Shown: one piece after another, positions 23,184 to 32,658 of the stretch
Numbering within the stretch: position 1 is the stretch's first letter
Layout: every line of letters starts with the position of its first letter
DNA from: an uncultured Anaerolineae bacterium
Lineage (GTDB): Bacteria > Chloroflexota > Anaerolineae > Aggregatilineales > Phototrophicaceae
Direction of reading: 5' to 3'
NCBI GenBank assembly: GCA_934216615.1
Contig: CAKQCB010000004.1
Location: 372,001 to 436,000 of the forward strand
Length of the DNA stretch: 64,000 bases
Position numbers and translations under genes: made by a program
Notes under the pieces: generated by a model
Database searches by the model: none
Seen by the model: the letters and a program-made list of their open reading frames with translations, nothing else
Told to the model about the DNA's origin: nothing

Positions 23184-24566
23184 ATGCGTCTTGTGTTTCG
23201 AAGATTCACCCTCGTCGCCTTCATACTCTGCGTTGGTGTCGCGCCTGTGTTGGGACAAGTGCCCACGCCCATCCCCTTTGATGAGTCGCCCGTTGAGACT
23301 GTCTTGGAAGCAGAAGCCCAAGCCAATACAGAGTTCAGCAACAGTACGGAAGAAATCCAATTTCTGATGGAACGGACACAGCTTTATGCCGAAGATGCGG
23401 CGCGTTATGCCGCCGACGCCAGCAACTTTCTAGGCTTGTTTGAAGCGATTGGTATCACGCTCACGGTGGTGATTGGAGCGGCAGGGTTCATCGGCATTAC
23501 CCGATTGGTGATGGCGAGTAACGAACTGAATAAATCCCGCGAGAAATTTGAGCAGGCGATTCAAAATAACAACGCTCAACTTCTGGAACTCGAAACGCAG
23601 TTGAAGGCGATGCACAACGAGTTGAACCAAGAGATACGCAGTGAAGTCGGCGACGTCACCCAGAGCTTGCAGAGTGAAGCGAAAAATACCGCGCTGGCGC
23701 TTTCGATGCTTCCTTTGGGCGAAAGCCAATACCGCGCGGGGGATTTGTCCGGTGCGCGCAAGACGTATCAACGGGCGTTACAGTTAGACTCGCACAACCC
23801 GATCATCTATTATCGCTTGGGCTACGTGCTCCTCAAGAATAAATCGCTGAATGACCTTCAAGAAGCGGAAGGCTTGTTCAAGCGGGCGTTAGAAATTGAC
23901 CCTGAATTCACGGCGGCAAAAGCGGCGTTAGGGTTTGCCTACCGACGAATCAGCGACTTCATGGATGAAGACCATCAAAAAGAAAAACTGATGGACCTCG
24001 CGGTTGATAACCTGCGGGAAGCGTTGTTCGAGTCACCGTTTTTGGTCGATGATGATTTGGAATCATGGTATGGGGCGTTGGGTGGGGTGTATTTACGTCA
24101 AGACCGACGCGACAAAGCGGTAGAAAGTTATGAACGCGCGTCCAAAGTCACGCCGTATACGTCATATCCAGTCGTCAACCTCGCGATGTTATATGGGGAT
24201 CGCGGAGATATCGCGTCGATGAAAACAGCCTATCAAAAAGTGGAACGTCTCTCGCAAGCGAAGGTCAATGCTGAAGTTGGGTATGTTTGGGCCTACAACG
24301 ATCTGCTCACAGCTAAACTCGCCTTGAAGAAATTAGACGAAGCGCGTGACCTGCTGCCTGTAATTTTTGAGATGATTTCGTCGTCGTCAGATTACGAACT
24401 CAACGCGCTGATATCTACGCTCAAACGGTTGCATAAAGCGCTTGAGGAAAAAGAGGGTGCTTATATTTTGGAGTTCGTCCACGCGGTAGAAACTGAACGG
24501 GAACGGCGCGAGAAAGTGCGCGAACAGAATACCAATCGTTTCCAAGCGGATGGGATGAGTGGCTAG
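23184..24566 (+). CDS. Membrane protein with coiled coil and TPR repeats
   Basis: The 460-residue protein begins with a signal-like segment (MRLVFRRFTLVAFILCVG), followed by a low-complexity region, a second hydrophobic segment (FEAIGITLTVVIGAAGFIGI, about residues 92-112) and a coiled coil (about 118-165). Several TPR units follow (GESQYRAGDLSGARKTYQRA, LFKRALEIDPEFTAAKAALG, GGVYLRQDRRDKAVESYERA). TPR arrays bind partner proteins. The arrangement suggests a membrane-anchored scaffold with a cytoplasmic repeat domain. An AGGAG ribosome site precedes the ATG. No catalytic domain is seen and the partner is unknown. Confidence 0.75.
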   Translation: MRLVFRRFTLVAFILCVGVAPVLGQVPTPIPFDESPVETVLEAEAQANTEFSNSTEEIQFLMERTQLYAEDAARYAADASNFLGLFEAIGITLTVVIGAAGFIGITRLVMASNELNKSREKFEQAIQNNNAQLLELETQLKAMHNELNQEIRSEVGDVTQSLQSEAKNTALALSMLPLGESQYRAGDLSGARKTYQRALQLDSHNPIIYYRLGYVLLKNKSLNDLQEAEGLFKRALEIDPEFTAAKAALGFAYRRISDFMDEDHQKEKLMDLAVDNLREALFESPFLVDDDLESWYGALGGVYLRQDRRDKAVESYERASKVTPYTSYPVVNLAMLYGDRGDIASMKTAYQKVERLSQAKVNAEVGYVWAYNDLLTAKLALKKLDEARDLLPVIFEMISSSSDYELNALISTLKRLHKALEEKEGAYILEFVHAVETERERREKVREQNTNRFQADGMSG

Positions 24567-24570
24567 GAAC

Positions 24571-24603
24571 AAAAAAAGCGCTTCAGTTGAAGCGCTTTTT
24601 TTT
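24571..24603. terminator. Bidirectional intrinsic terminator
   Basis: A 15-base perfect stem with a two-base apex and a T8 tail lies between the TPR gene (plus) and tRNA-Gly (minus). It can end both transcripts. Confidence 0.9.
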
Positions 24604-24605
24604 GA

Positions 24606-24676
24606 GCGGGCGATGAGATTCGAACTCACGACATCTTCCTTGGCAAGGAAGCATTCTACCGCTGAATTACACCCGC
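24606..24676 (-). tRNA. tRNA-Gly (anticodon GCC)
   Basis: The minus strand folds as a cloverleaf with acceptor GCGGGTG/CGCCCGC (one G-U pair), a short D arm, anticodon stem CTTCC/GGAAG around loop TTGCCAA with anticodon GCC, and a TTCGAAT T loop. It decodes GGC and GGU. CCA is not encoded. Confidence 0.95.
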
Positions 24677-24687
24677 AAGATATGAAT

Positions 24688-24717
24688 AATATACACCAAA
24701 ACCTGAGACGGTGACAA
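24688..24717 (-). promoter_or_regulatory. tRNA-Gly promoter
   Basis: On the minus strand TTGTCA (24717 to 24712), 18 bases, then TATATT (24693 to 24688) form a near-consensus sigma-A promoter that ends 11 bases upstream of the tRNA. Confidence 0.55.
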
Positions 24718-24822
24718 GGGTCGATTTTTGAGTTGCGTCAGCGTTCAGCCTACTGTGAGCGTTTTTTAAAGACGTACCGAATGAAGTCGATGCTAGACTT
24801 CTCGTTCTTGGAACGCTAAGTT

Positions 24823-26073
24823 TTACGAGCGCTGCTGCATGATCTCGAAGATCAGTTTGTGGAAACTGCGACGCGGGTTGTCGTGGTCATAGAACAGTGT
24901 GCGCGTGCGCATCAAGTCTGGTGGCATCGAAATCATACGGTCAATGATGATCGGAATCACAGGTTTGCCCGCTTTGATGAAGTAGCGATACGCCATTTTG
25001 AGCGTGTTGTCGTTGAGCGATTCAGCGGTCACTACAAACACCATCAGCCAACATTCCATGATGGCTTGTTCAACCCCCGCCCGCCAGTCATCACTACCGT
25101 GTTGTAGGTATTGATCCACCCAAATCGAAAGCCCTGCATCTTGTAAGCTCAACACCAACGGCGCGATCACGGTGTTCCAATTTTCCCGCCCATACGCCAA
25201 AAAGATATGATCTTCCAACAGGCCGGGTTCGATGCCCGTCCCTAAACGGCTGGTGTTGATGTTGGTGCGCTGTCCCAACAACATATGGCTGTTGAGGGTG
25301 ATGTCGCGGAACACTTCTGCATCTTGTATGGATGAGAGGTCAAACAGAGACTGTGAAGGCGCGACGTCGAGCGAGGCATTTTCAATATCGACGATGGGGC
25401 GCTGAATGTATTGAATCACCACCGTTGTGCCAATGGTGATCTCATCATCGGGGTTGAGGATGGTCGGGGCGTGGATGCGTTCGCCATTCACCATCGTGCC
25501 GTTGCTCGAACCGAGGTCTTCAACACTGCACCCCTGCTTCAGCATACGGATGCGTAAGTGATAACGACTCACTTCAGGGTCATTGATCAGAATGTCATTG
25601 TTCAGGTCACGGCCAATCGTCACAATCGGGTCTTGCAGGCGGAACATCGCCCCGCTTTGGTTCGCACCGTCATACACGATGATCAAATGCTTCACAGGAA
25701 TCGATAAAACGCTGGTTTCTTTATCTTCGAGTGGGGGCAGGGTCGAGTGGAAAAGTTGACGTGTGAACGAGTAGTTGAGATGGTCGTACTCAAGCGTGAT
25801 CGAGTCGCCCAGTTCGATGATCGAACCGGCGTTGAGCGGGCGTGTCCCTGTGACCCGTTGGCCATTCAAAAAGGTGCCGTTGCTCGAGTTTAAGTCTACA
25901 ACTTCATATTCTTGAGAGTTGTCTACCCGAACCAAACGACAATGTTCGCGACTAACTTCATTGTCCCGAATAATAATATTATTTTTACTGCCCCGTCCGA
26001 TGGCAATTTCAGCGGCAGTGAGTTCATAAATAGTGCCCGGTGTAGGCCCTCTTCGCATGATGAGCCGTCGCAT
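24823..26073 (-). CDS. FHA-FHA-TIR domain protein
   Basis: The 416-residue protein has two FHA domains followed by a TIR domain. FHA1 (about 20-95) contains IAIGRGSKNNIII, VSREH and LNSSNGTFLNG. FHA2 (about 150-220) contains VTIGRDLNNDILI, VSRYH and LGSSNGTMVNG. These are the phosphothreonine-binding motifs. The TIR domain (about 287-405) shows DHIFLAYGRENWN, GLSIWVDQYLQHGSDDWRAG and GKPVIPIIID. At the place where catalytic TIRs have Glu (before the GKPVIP strand) this one reads LKMAYRYF, with Ala361 at that position, so NAD-cleaving activity is doubtful. It may be a phosphorylation-controlled scaffold in Ser/Thr kinase signalling. It is monocistronic, and no kinase is adjacent. Confidence 0.85.
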   Translation of the reverse strand: MRRLIMRRGPTPGTIYELTAAEIAIGRGSKNNIIIRDNEVSREHCRLVRVDNSQEYEVVDLNSSNGTFLNGQRVTGTRPLNAGSIIELGDSITLEYDHLNYSFTRQLFHSTLPPLEDKETSVLSIPVKHLIIVYDGANQSGAMFRLQDPIVTIGRDLNNDILINDPEVSRYHLRIRMLKQGCSVEDLGSSNGTMVNGERIHAPTILNPDDEITIGTTVVIQYIQRPIVDIENASLDVAPSQSLFDLSSIQDAEVFRDITLNSHMLLGQRTNINTSRLGTGIEPGLLEDHIFLAYGRENWNTVIAPLVLSLQDAGLSIWVDQYLQHGSDDWRAGVEQAIMECWLMVFVVTAESLNDNTLKMAYRYFIKAGKPVIPIIIDRMISMPPDLMRTRTLFYDHDNPRRSFHKLIFEIMQQRS

Positions 26074-26440
26074 ATTATTTTTTATGTCCTGTAATTAACG
26101 ACTTATCCGCACTGATGATCGTCAAGAAATAAAGTTTTTATATGATGATATACAATTTTCACGATGTTACAGGTCTATTCCTCAACGTCTTTGCTACGCT
26201 GTGGACATTTAGATAGCAAACTGCATATTCATGATAGCGTGAATGTGCTTTTGACAACATCAGTCTTAACATTCTCCTGACAAAATCATGAAAAATCTAT
26301 AGTATTTGTGAATAAAAAGTACATGAATTGCAATTATTGATTCCATCAAACAGCGTGGTTGGGATTGTGTCCTCTCTTTACAACGTTGTGATTTGTATCA
26401 ACTTTGTAAAGAGAGAACTTCTCGTTGTGAGATGAAGCTC
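26074..26440. other. AT-rich intergenic region with an inverted repeat
   Basis: No credible gene is seen. The region holds the promoter zone of the FHA-TIR gene and a perfect 12-base inverted repeat (26372-26383 and 26404-26415, CTCTCTTTACAA and its complement, 20-base loop). The repeat follows the MFS gene's stop on the minus strand, but no U-run follows, so its role as terminator is uncertain. Confidence 0.5.
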
Positions 26441-27637
26441 TCACTCTAATTGGGTGGGTTCTAGGGCATCCAGCTTATCGACCCGAAGCACGATCACGGC
26501 CAGCAAAATCACCGTCCCCATGACGACGAAGGTCAAGCTGAGGGAATGGGTCGCCAGCACCCCATAGATCACCGTACAGATGGCGACGAACAGGTTCACA
26601 AACATGCTGATGAGTGAAAGTGTCGTCGCCCGCTGATGGTTGGCGATCAGCAGGTTTTGATAGGCCGCCACCAACGGCTGACGCATATCCATCACCCCAT
26701 AGGCCAACACGATGAGGAGCCACGTCATCACCCCACCCTGAACGGCGGCCAGCAAGAAATACATCAACGCGGGCAGGCTGAGCAGCAGCAAAAATGCACG
26801 TCGCCTACCCAACCGTGACGCAATTCGATGCACTTGGGTGCTGGTGAAGGCGCTCAATAAACTGCCGACCGCTAGGGCGACGCCTAATAACAGCGGGGGA
26901 ACGCCATTCTGCTCCATCAGCGGTGAGCCTAACACGACGATCAAGATTCCTGTGAAGGGCGTGGTGAATATCGTGATGGCCGCCAAATGCCGTAATCTAG
27001 GATGATGGCGTAACTCCTGAAAGCCCGCTTTTAAAAGTTTGAGGGACGATGCGCTTGGGTCAACAGCTGTATGGACTTTAGGCTCTTTCAGGAACACGCC
27101 TAAGCCCAACGCGCACACAAGGGCGAGCATGGTCATCAACATGGCGATGACAAAACGATCTTGGGTGATCTCTGAAACGATCATCCCGCCGATCACGGGG
27201 GAAATAACGAACCCGAACAACCCGATGGCGTTGTAATAGCCCATCGCTTTTTGCATCTTCTGCTCACGGTCGGGCGTATCGGGCAGGCTTTCATAGATCA
27301 TCGCTTCGGTTGCGCCGGAAGCGAAGGCGAAGCCCATCCCCGTGAAGATGCCCATGATGATATAGTCGATCCATTGGGTGCTGAGTAAAAACCATAACTC
27401 GCCCGTAAAACGAAACACAACCGCCAACAGCACCGAATATTTACGCCCCACACGGTCAGCAACAACGCCGGTGGGAATTTCCAATAAAAAGATGGATACC
27501 GTCACAACACTTTCGAGCAAGCCTACTTGGGCCAACGTCAACCCACGACTGAGCAAGATCAGCGCGTAGACGTGGAGATAAAAATGGGTGCGGGTGAGAA
27601 AAAACATCCATGACAGGATGCGGATATTACGTGGCAA
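26441..27637 (-). CDS. MFS transporter
   Basis: The TTG start at 27637 gives 398 residues behind a strong GAAGGAGA ribosome site; the longer open frame adds 20 residues that do not look membrane-like. The protein has about 12 membrane segments and the major facilitator loop motif between helices 2 and 3 (GVVADRVGRKYSVLL). It also has EIPTGVVADRVG typical of drug-efflux-like subfamilies and a central charged loop. It is a secondary transporter driven by the proton gradient. The substrate is unknown. The final residues are acidic. A long divergent intergenic region separates it from mutS2. Confidence 0.8.
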   Translation of the reverse strand: MPRNIRILSWMFFLTRTHFYLHVYALILLSRGLTLAQVGLLESVVTVSIFLLEIPTGVVADRVGRKYSVLLAVVFRFTGELWFLLSTQWIDYIIMGIFTGMGFAFASGATEAMIYESLPDTPDREQKMQKAMGYYNAIGLFGFVISPVIGGMIVSEITQDRFVIAMLMTMLALVCALGLGVFLKEPKVHTAVDPSASSLKLLKAGFQELRHHPRLRHLAAITIFTTPFTGILIVVLGSPLMEQNGVPPLLLGVALAVGSLLSAFTSTQVHRIASRLGRRRAFLLLLSLPALMYFLLAAVQGGVMTWLLIVLAYGVMDMRQPLVAAYQNLLIANHQRATTLSLISMFVNLFVAICTVIYGVLATHSLSLTFVVMGTVILLAVIVLRVDKLDALEPTQLE

Positions 27638-28041
27638 GGGGAACTCTCCTTCAAATGAACGTGATGCGTGCAAACCATGAAAATAAAAACGCCACAAAAG
27701 GAAACCGATTGCGGCGCATGCGTAAACTTTTCATGGGGTTAGCTCATGACACGATCAACAAGGATTTTCCTTTGCGGTGGAACTTGTTAGATCGTTAAAC
27801 CTGCCATGACACATCTTTTTGAAGGGGAAAAGCTAAACCGTCCGATGGGGGAAGTGTACCTAACCACTTCGTGATGTGTCAAGGTAAAAAGCGAACCTTA
27901 GAAATCCATTAGTGACCCCTCATGAACCTGCGGATTGTATCCACCCGTGAGCTTTGTTAAAATTGTGAAATTGTTGAAACGTGACTTTCACGGTACACCT
28001 TCCAGCAAACTCTATTGTTCATTTTGAAGCGACCCAAACTT
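27638..28041. other. Divergent intergenic region between MFS and mutS2
   Basis: No gene is supported. It holds two converging promoter zones. A nine-base inverted repeat (27807-27815 and 27873-27881, TGACACATC and its complement) encloses about 57 bases and could be a leader structure. The significance is unknown. Confidence 0.4.
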
Positions 28042-30447
28042 ATGAATGAAAAAAACCTTCGCGTGTTAGAACTGCCAAAAGTTCTAGAAAAACTCGCGGG
28101 ATTCACCACCTTTTCAGCGGCGGCAACGCTCGCTTTAGAACTCACCCCCACGACTGACTTACAAGAAGCGCGGTTGTGGCAAGAGGAAACAGAAGAAGCC
28201 CGTAAACTCTTTGAAAACCAAGTCAATGCTTCGGTGGGTGGCGCGCGCGACGTGCGCGAACCCGTCGTGAGTGCGACGCGGGGCATCGTCTTAGAACCTG
28301 CGACGTTACTGGATATTCGTTATCTCTTGCGTCGTGCGGTCACGCTCAAACGGACGTTAGGGCGGATGAAGGGGCAATACCCCTTACTCTCTGACCTGAT
28401 TAACGAGGCGGAAGAAGTCCCCGAAGTCATCAACGAGATCGACCGCATTTTAGATGAAAATGCGCTGGTCAAAGATAGCGCCAGCCCGCAGTTGGCGATG
28501 ATCCGCCGTGATTTAAAAATTGCGTTCGACCGCCTGCAAACCAAATTACAGCGGATGGTCAGTTCTTCTGCGAATCAACCTTTATTGCAAGAAGCGCTCT
28601 ACACCATGCGCAACGGCCGTTATGTGATTCCGCTCAAGTCGGAACATAAGGGGAAAATCCCCGGCATTATCCATGATTCGTCCAGTTCAGGCGCGACGTT
28701 GTTCATCGAGCCATTGGAAACGGTGGAGCTGAATAACCGCTGGCGTGAATTACAACTGGACGAAGAAAAAGAGGTTCGGCGTATTTTATTGGCGATCACC
28801 GAATTGGTCGGCGCGGAATCTGAACGGATTGTGCGCACGGTTGAAGTGATGGCCTATCTTGATCTCGTCCTCGCCAAAGCCCGCTATGCCGACAGCCTGA
28901 AAGCCACGATGCCGATTTTGGAAGGCTTCAAGCGCAAGGCGGATAACCCCAATCACCCCGGGTCAACGATCTTGATTGAAGGGGCGCGTCACCCTCTACT
29001 CACGGGGAATGTCGTGCCGATTGATGTTGAATTTGACGCGAATACATGGGTGTTGGTGGTCACAGGGCCGAACACGGGCGGTAAAACAGTCTCGTTAAAA
29101 ACAGTCGGCATTTTTTCGGCGATGGCGCAGTGCGGTTTGCACCTGCCCGCTGAAAAAGTCCGTCTGTCTGTGTTTGAAGGCATCTATGCCGATATTGGCG
29201 ACGAACAGAGCATTGAGCAGTCGCTCAGCACGTTCTCGTCACACATGCGCAATACCATCACGATTTTGAATACCTGTGATGAAACGTCGCTCGTCCTGTT
29301 GGATGAACTGGGCGCAGGCACTGACCCGGGCGAAGGCTCCGCGTTAGCGCGGGCAATTTTGACCCACCTGCTCGAACGTAAAGTCACCACGATGGTGACG
29401 ACACATCACCCTGAATTAAAAATTTACAGCGTGGAAACCCCCGGCGTGCGCAACGCCTCGGTTGAATTTGATCTTGAGACGCTCGCGCCGACCTACCGTT
29501 TGATCATGGGGTTGCCCGGTCGCTCAAATGCGCTGGCGATTGCGACCCGTCTCGGCTTGGACACGACGATCATTGCCGACGCGCGTTCGATGGTGGGCAC
29601 AGAAGACTTGATCGCCGATGACCTGCTAGACGAAATCCACCGCACGCGCGAAGATATTCGCCGTCAACAAGCGCAGATCACCAAACTGCGCGAAGAAATC
29701 GCAGAAGACCGCGCCACGTTGCAAGTGCAATTGAGCGAAGTCGAAAACGAACGACGGAATATCATCGCCGCTGGACGGCGGGATATGCAAAGCGAGTTGG
29801 AAGACTTTCGTAAAGAAATGCGTCGTTTGCGTAAAGAGATGCGCGAAGCATCCCTGCCATTAGAAACCCTGCGTCAGGTGCAAGATGCGTCTGAATCGCT
29901 CGAGAAGATGATGTCTGCCCCTGTTGATAACGCGGTGCAAATCCCTGTCGATGAAGATGACTTGTGGATTCCTCGTTTGAACGATGCGGTCTGGTTGGAA
30001 TCCCTAAAAGCAGAAGGCACCGTCGTTGAAGCTGACCGTGATGAAGCGGTGGTTCAGGTTGGCTCATTGAAGATTCGCGCAAAATTTGCCGACTTGAAAA
30101 AACCGACCCGAAGCGAGAAGAAAGAATTACGGCGTAAATATTCCAGCGCGTATGAAGCCACGCCGGAAATCAGCTTACCGCGTCCACAATCCCCCGGCAT
30201 GGACCTCGACTTGCGCGGGATGCGCGTCGAAGAAGCGTTACGTCGCTTTGATGAATATGTCGATGCCGCTTATTTGTCAGGGTTACCGTTCGCGCGGGTG
30301 ATTCATGGCAAAGGCACAGGCGCTCTACGCAAGGCGATTCAGGAACGTGTGCGCGAACATACGTTGATCGCCCGTTCCATCATCGCACCGCCGAAAGAGG
30401 GGGGCGAAGGCGTGACGATTCTATACCTCGCCTCACCGACCACATAA
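28042..30447 (+). CDS. mutS2: MutS2 endonuclease/ATPase
   Basis: Starting at the ATG of MNEKNLRVLELP (28042) the protein has 801 residues. It has the MutS2 core (clamp and lever helices), the ABC-type ATPase with Walker A TGPNTGGKT and the LLDELGAGTDP Walker B/D-loop region, a long coiled coil (about 515-620), a KOW-like basic segment and a C-terminal Smr nuclease domain with LDLRGMRVEEAL and HGKGTGALR. MutS2 suppresses homologous recombination and also acts on stalled or collided ribosomes in some bacteria. It is not a mismatch repair MutS. Length is normal for the family. The gene appears monocistronic and ends at a clear terminator. Confidence 0.95.
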   Translation: MNEKNLRVLELPKVLEKLAGFTTFSAAATLALELTPTTDLQEARLWQEETEEARKLFENQVNASVGGARDVREPVVSATRGIVLEPATLLDIRYLLRRAVTLKRTLGRMKGQYPLLSDLINEAEEVPEVINEIDRILDENALVKDSASPQLAMIRRDLKIAFDRLQTKLQRMVSSSANQPLLQEALYTMRNGRYVIPLKSEHKGKIPGIIHDSSSSGATLFIEPLETVELNNRWRELQLDEEKEVRRILLAITELVGAESERIVRTVEVMAYLDLVLAKARYADSLKATMPILEGFKRKADNPNHPGSTILIEGARHPLLTGNVVPIDVEFDANTWVLVVTGPNTGGKTVSLKTVGIFSAMAQCGLHLPAEKVRLSVFEGIYADIGDEQSIEQSLSTFSSHMRNTITILNTCDETSLVLLDELGAGTDPGEGSALARAILTHLLERKVTTMVTTHHPELKIYSVETPGVRNASVEFDLETLAPTYRLIMGLPGRSNALAIATRLGLDTTIIADARSMVGTEDLIADDLLDEIHRTREDIRRQQAQITKLREEIAEDRATLQVQLSEVENERRNIIAAGRRDMQSELEDFRKEMRRLRKEMREASLPLETLRQVQDASESLEKMMSAPVDNAVQIPVDEDDLWIPRLNDAVWLESLKAEGTVVEADRDEAVVQVGSLKIRAKFADLKKPTRSEKKELRRKYSSAYEATPEISLPRPQSPGMDLDLRGMRVEEALRRFDEYVDAAYLSGLPFARVIHGKGTGALRKAIQERVREHTLIARSIIAPPKEGGEGVTILYLASPTT

Positions 30448-30460
30448 CCCTCAACCTTCA

Positions 30461-30489
30461 AAAAAGCGGATCGTCATGATCCGCTTTTT
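30461..30489 (+). terminator. Intrinsic terminator after mutS2
   Basis: A perfect stem AAAAAGCGGATC (30461-30472) pairs with 30478-30489 around a five-base loop and ends in a T5 run, 13 bases after the stop codon. Confidence 0.85.
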
Positions 30490-30659
30490 GAATACTCACG
30501 CTCAACTATCAATAAAAACACAATGGTTTTAGTCTGTAACTATCAGACTGACCCCGTTTGCGGTAAACTAAGACGCATCTCGTAAGATTAAATTTGCCTT
30601 CTTGATTTTATTCCATCAGATGACAGAATGTGCGTCTGCGAATTTTATAAGGAGTTGTA

Positions 30660-31661
30660 ATGGCAACGCGAAACGCGACGGTTTCGAAGGAAACCTTGCT
30701 TGAGTGGTATCGGGAGATGGTGCTTGTCCGCAAATTTGAGGAAAAGTGCCGCTATCTCTATTTTGAAGAAAAAGACAAAGCAAAAAAAATCACTGGTGTG
30801 TATCTCCATCTTGCAAGCGGAAACGAAGCGACCCACTTAGGCGCTGTGTATGCCCTACGCCCACAAGATAACGTGATCACCGCCTATCGTGATCATGCAA
30901 TCGCTTTAGCCCGTGGCGTCGATGCAAACCGCGTCATGGCAGAAATGCTCGGCAAACGCACCGGTGTCAGCGGTGGTAAAGGCGGTTCGATGCACTTGGC
31001 TTCTCGGGAACATAATTTCTGGGGGGGCTATGCCATCGTCGGCGGTCATTTGCCCTTAGCCGCTGGTTTGGCGCTCAAGAGCCAATATATGGAAGAAGAT
31101 GCAGTCACGTTGAGTTTCCTCGGTGACGGCGCATCGAACAATGGCTATTTTCACGAAGCCGTGAACCTGAGCGCGGTTTGGAAATTACCTGTGATTTGGT
31201 TAGTTGAAAATAACTTGGTTGGCATGGGAACCCGCATTGAAGATTCCACAGGTCAACCGGAACTCGTCAAACGCGCCATCGCCTACGGCATCAAAGAAGG
31301 CCCGCGTGTAGACGGTCAAGATATTGTCAAAGTGTATGAAGCAGTTTCTGAAGCTGTGGAATATGCCCGCACCAACGGCCCTATTTTGATGGAATGCTTG
31401 ACCTATCGTTATGAAGGTCATGGTGTGTCGGACAAACAATTTGATACCCGCGAAGACCTCAAAGAAGAATTAGGTTCTTGGTTACAGCGCGATCCTATTA
31501 TTGTTCTACGTAATGCGCTCAACAAGAAATACAAAAACCTCGATGCGGTTTACGATCAGATCGAAGAAGAAACAGGAAAGATTGTTGAAGACGCGGTAGA
31601 CTTTGCTGTCAACAGCCCCGCGCCAGATTATAACGATCTCATTAGTAACGTTTACGTATAG
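30660..31661 (+). CDS. pdhA: Pyruvate/2-oxo acid dehydrogenase E1 alpha subunit
   Basis: The 333-residue protein is the alpha chain of a heterotetrameric E1. It carries the thiamine diphosphate motif GDGASNNGYFHEAVN through VENN and the conserved start YREMVLVRKFEEKCRYL. It also keeps GKGGSMHL and the phosphorylation-loop-like RYEGHGVSD with its His. E1 decarboxylates the 2-oxo acid and loads the acyl group onto the lipoyl arm of E2. AAGGAG before the ATG gives a strong ribosome site. It is the first gene of a three-gene operon with E1 beta and E2. Acetoin dehydrogenase is the alternative substrate class. Confidence 0.9.
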   Translation: MATRNATVSKETLLEWYREMVLVRKFEEKCRYLYFEEKDKAKKITGVYLHLASGNEATHLGAVYALRPQDNVITAYRDHAIALARGVDANRVMAEMLGKRTGVSGGKGGSMHLASREHNFWGGYAIVGGHLPLAAGLALKSQYMEEDAVTLSFLGDGASNNGYFHEAVNLSAVWKLPVIWLVENNLVGMGTRIEDSTGQPELVKRAIAYGIKEGPRVDGQDIVKVYEAVSEAVEYARTNGPILMECLTYRYEGHGVSDKQFDTREDLKEELGSWLQRDPIIVLRNALNKKYKNLDAVYDQIEEETGKIVEDAVDFAVNSPAPDYNDLISNVYV

Positions 31662-31680
31662 TTGGGAGCGCAAACAACCA

Positions 31681-32658
31681 ATGGCAAAGAATATGTCCAT
31701 GCGCGACGCGCTCCGCGCCGCGCTGATTGAAGAGATGGAACGTGACGAAACCGTTTTCGTCATGGGTGAAGAAGTAGGCAAGTGGCAAGGCACTCACCGC
31801 GTCACACGGGGTTTGTACGAACAATTTGGCGCTCGTCGCGTTCGTGATACCCCCATTAGTGAAATGGCGATTGGTGGGGCAGCGGTTGGCGCGGCGATGG
31901 CGGGTTTACGTCCCGTCGCTGAATTTATGACCATCAATTTCGCTTTCTTGGCGTTGGATGCGATGATCAACCACGCGGCGAAAATCCATTATATGTTTAA
32001 TGGTCAGTTTAAAGTGCCTCTGGTGTACCGCGCCGCGACAGGTTGGGGCAACCAAGCCACCGCAACCCACTCTCACACCCCAGAACCGATTTTTGCGCAT
32101 TTCCCCGGCTTATACGTCGGCGTGCCTTCCAACGCATACGATGCAAAAGGCATGTTAAAAGCCGCGATTCGTGATGATAACCCTGTGTTATTCAGCGAAA
32201 CCATCGCGCTTTATTCCAAACCGAGCTTGATTCCTGATGAAGAATATCTCGTCCCCATCGGCAAAAGCGATGTGAAACGTGAAGGGAAAGATGTCACCAT
32301 CGTGTCGATTGGGCGCGGTGTTGAATGGTCGCTGAGCGCGGCAGATCAGCTTGCTAAAGAAGGGATTGAAGCCGAAGTGGTGGACTTACGCTGGCTTCGC
32401 CCTCTCGATATGGAACCGGTTTTGGAAAGCTTCAAAAAGACCAACCGTTGTGTGGTGGTCGAAGAATCCCTGCCTCATTACAGCATGGGAAGTGAAATTG
32501 CGGCTCAGTTGCAAGAAGCAGCATTCGATTATATGGATGCCCCTGTGAAGCGTGTTTCTGCGATGGATGTGCCTTTACCATTCGCCGCTGAAATCGAATT
32601 AATGGCATTACCTGACCCCGAAAAAGTGATTAAAGCAGTACGCGAGGTATTGAAATAA
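31681..32658 (+). CDS. pdhB: Pyruvate/2-oxo acid dehydrogenase E1 beta subunit
   Basis: The beta chain has 325 residues from the ATG at 31681 (MAKNMSMRDALRAAL), behind GGGAG. Signatures are EEVGKWQGTHRVTRGL, DTPISEMAIGGAAVGAAMAGLRPVAE and, near the C-terminus, VVEESLPHYSMGSEIAAQL. It completes the E1 active site with the alpha chain. The stop codon overlaps the next gene's ATG (TAATG), so E1 beta and E2 are translationally coupled. A conserved Glu of the thiamine-binding pocket is present near the N-terminus. Confidence 0.9.
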   Translation: MAKNMSMRDALRAALIEEMERDETVFVMGEEVGKWQGTHRVTRGLYEQFGARRVRDTPISEMAIGGAAVGAAMAGLRPVAEFMTINFAFLALDAMINHAAKIHYMFNGQFKVPLVYRAATGWGNQATATHSHTPEPIFAHFPGLYVGVPSNAYDAKGMLKAAIRDDNPVLFSETIALYSKPSLIPDEEYLVPIGKSDVKREGKDVTIVSIGRGVEWSLSAADQLAKEGIEAEVVDLRWLRPLDMEPVLESFKKTNRCVVVEESLPHYSMGSEIAAQLQEAAFDYMDAPVKRVSAMDVPLPFAAEIELMALPDPEKVIKAVREVLK

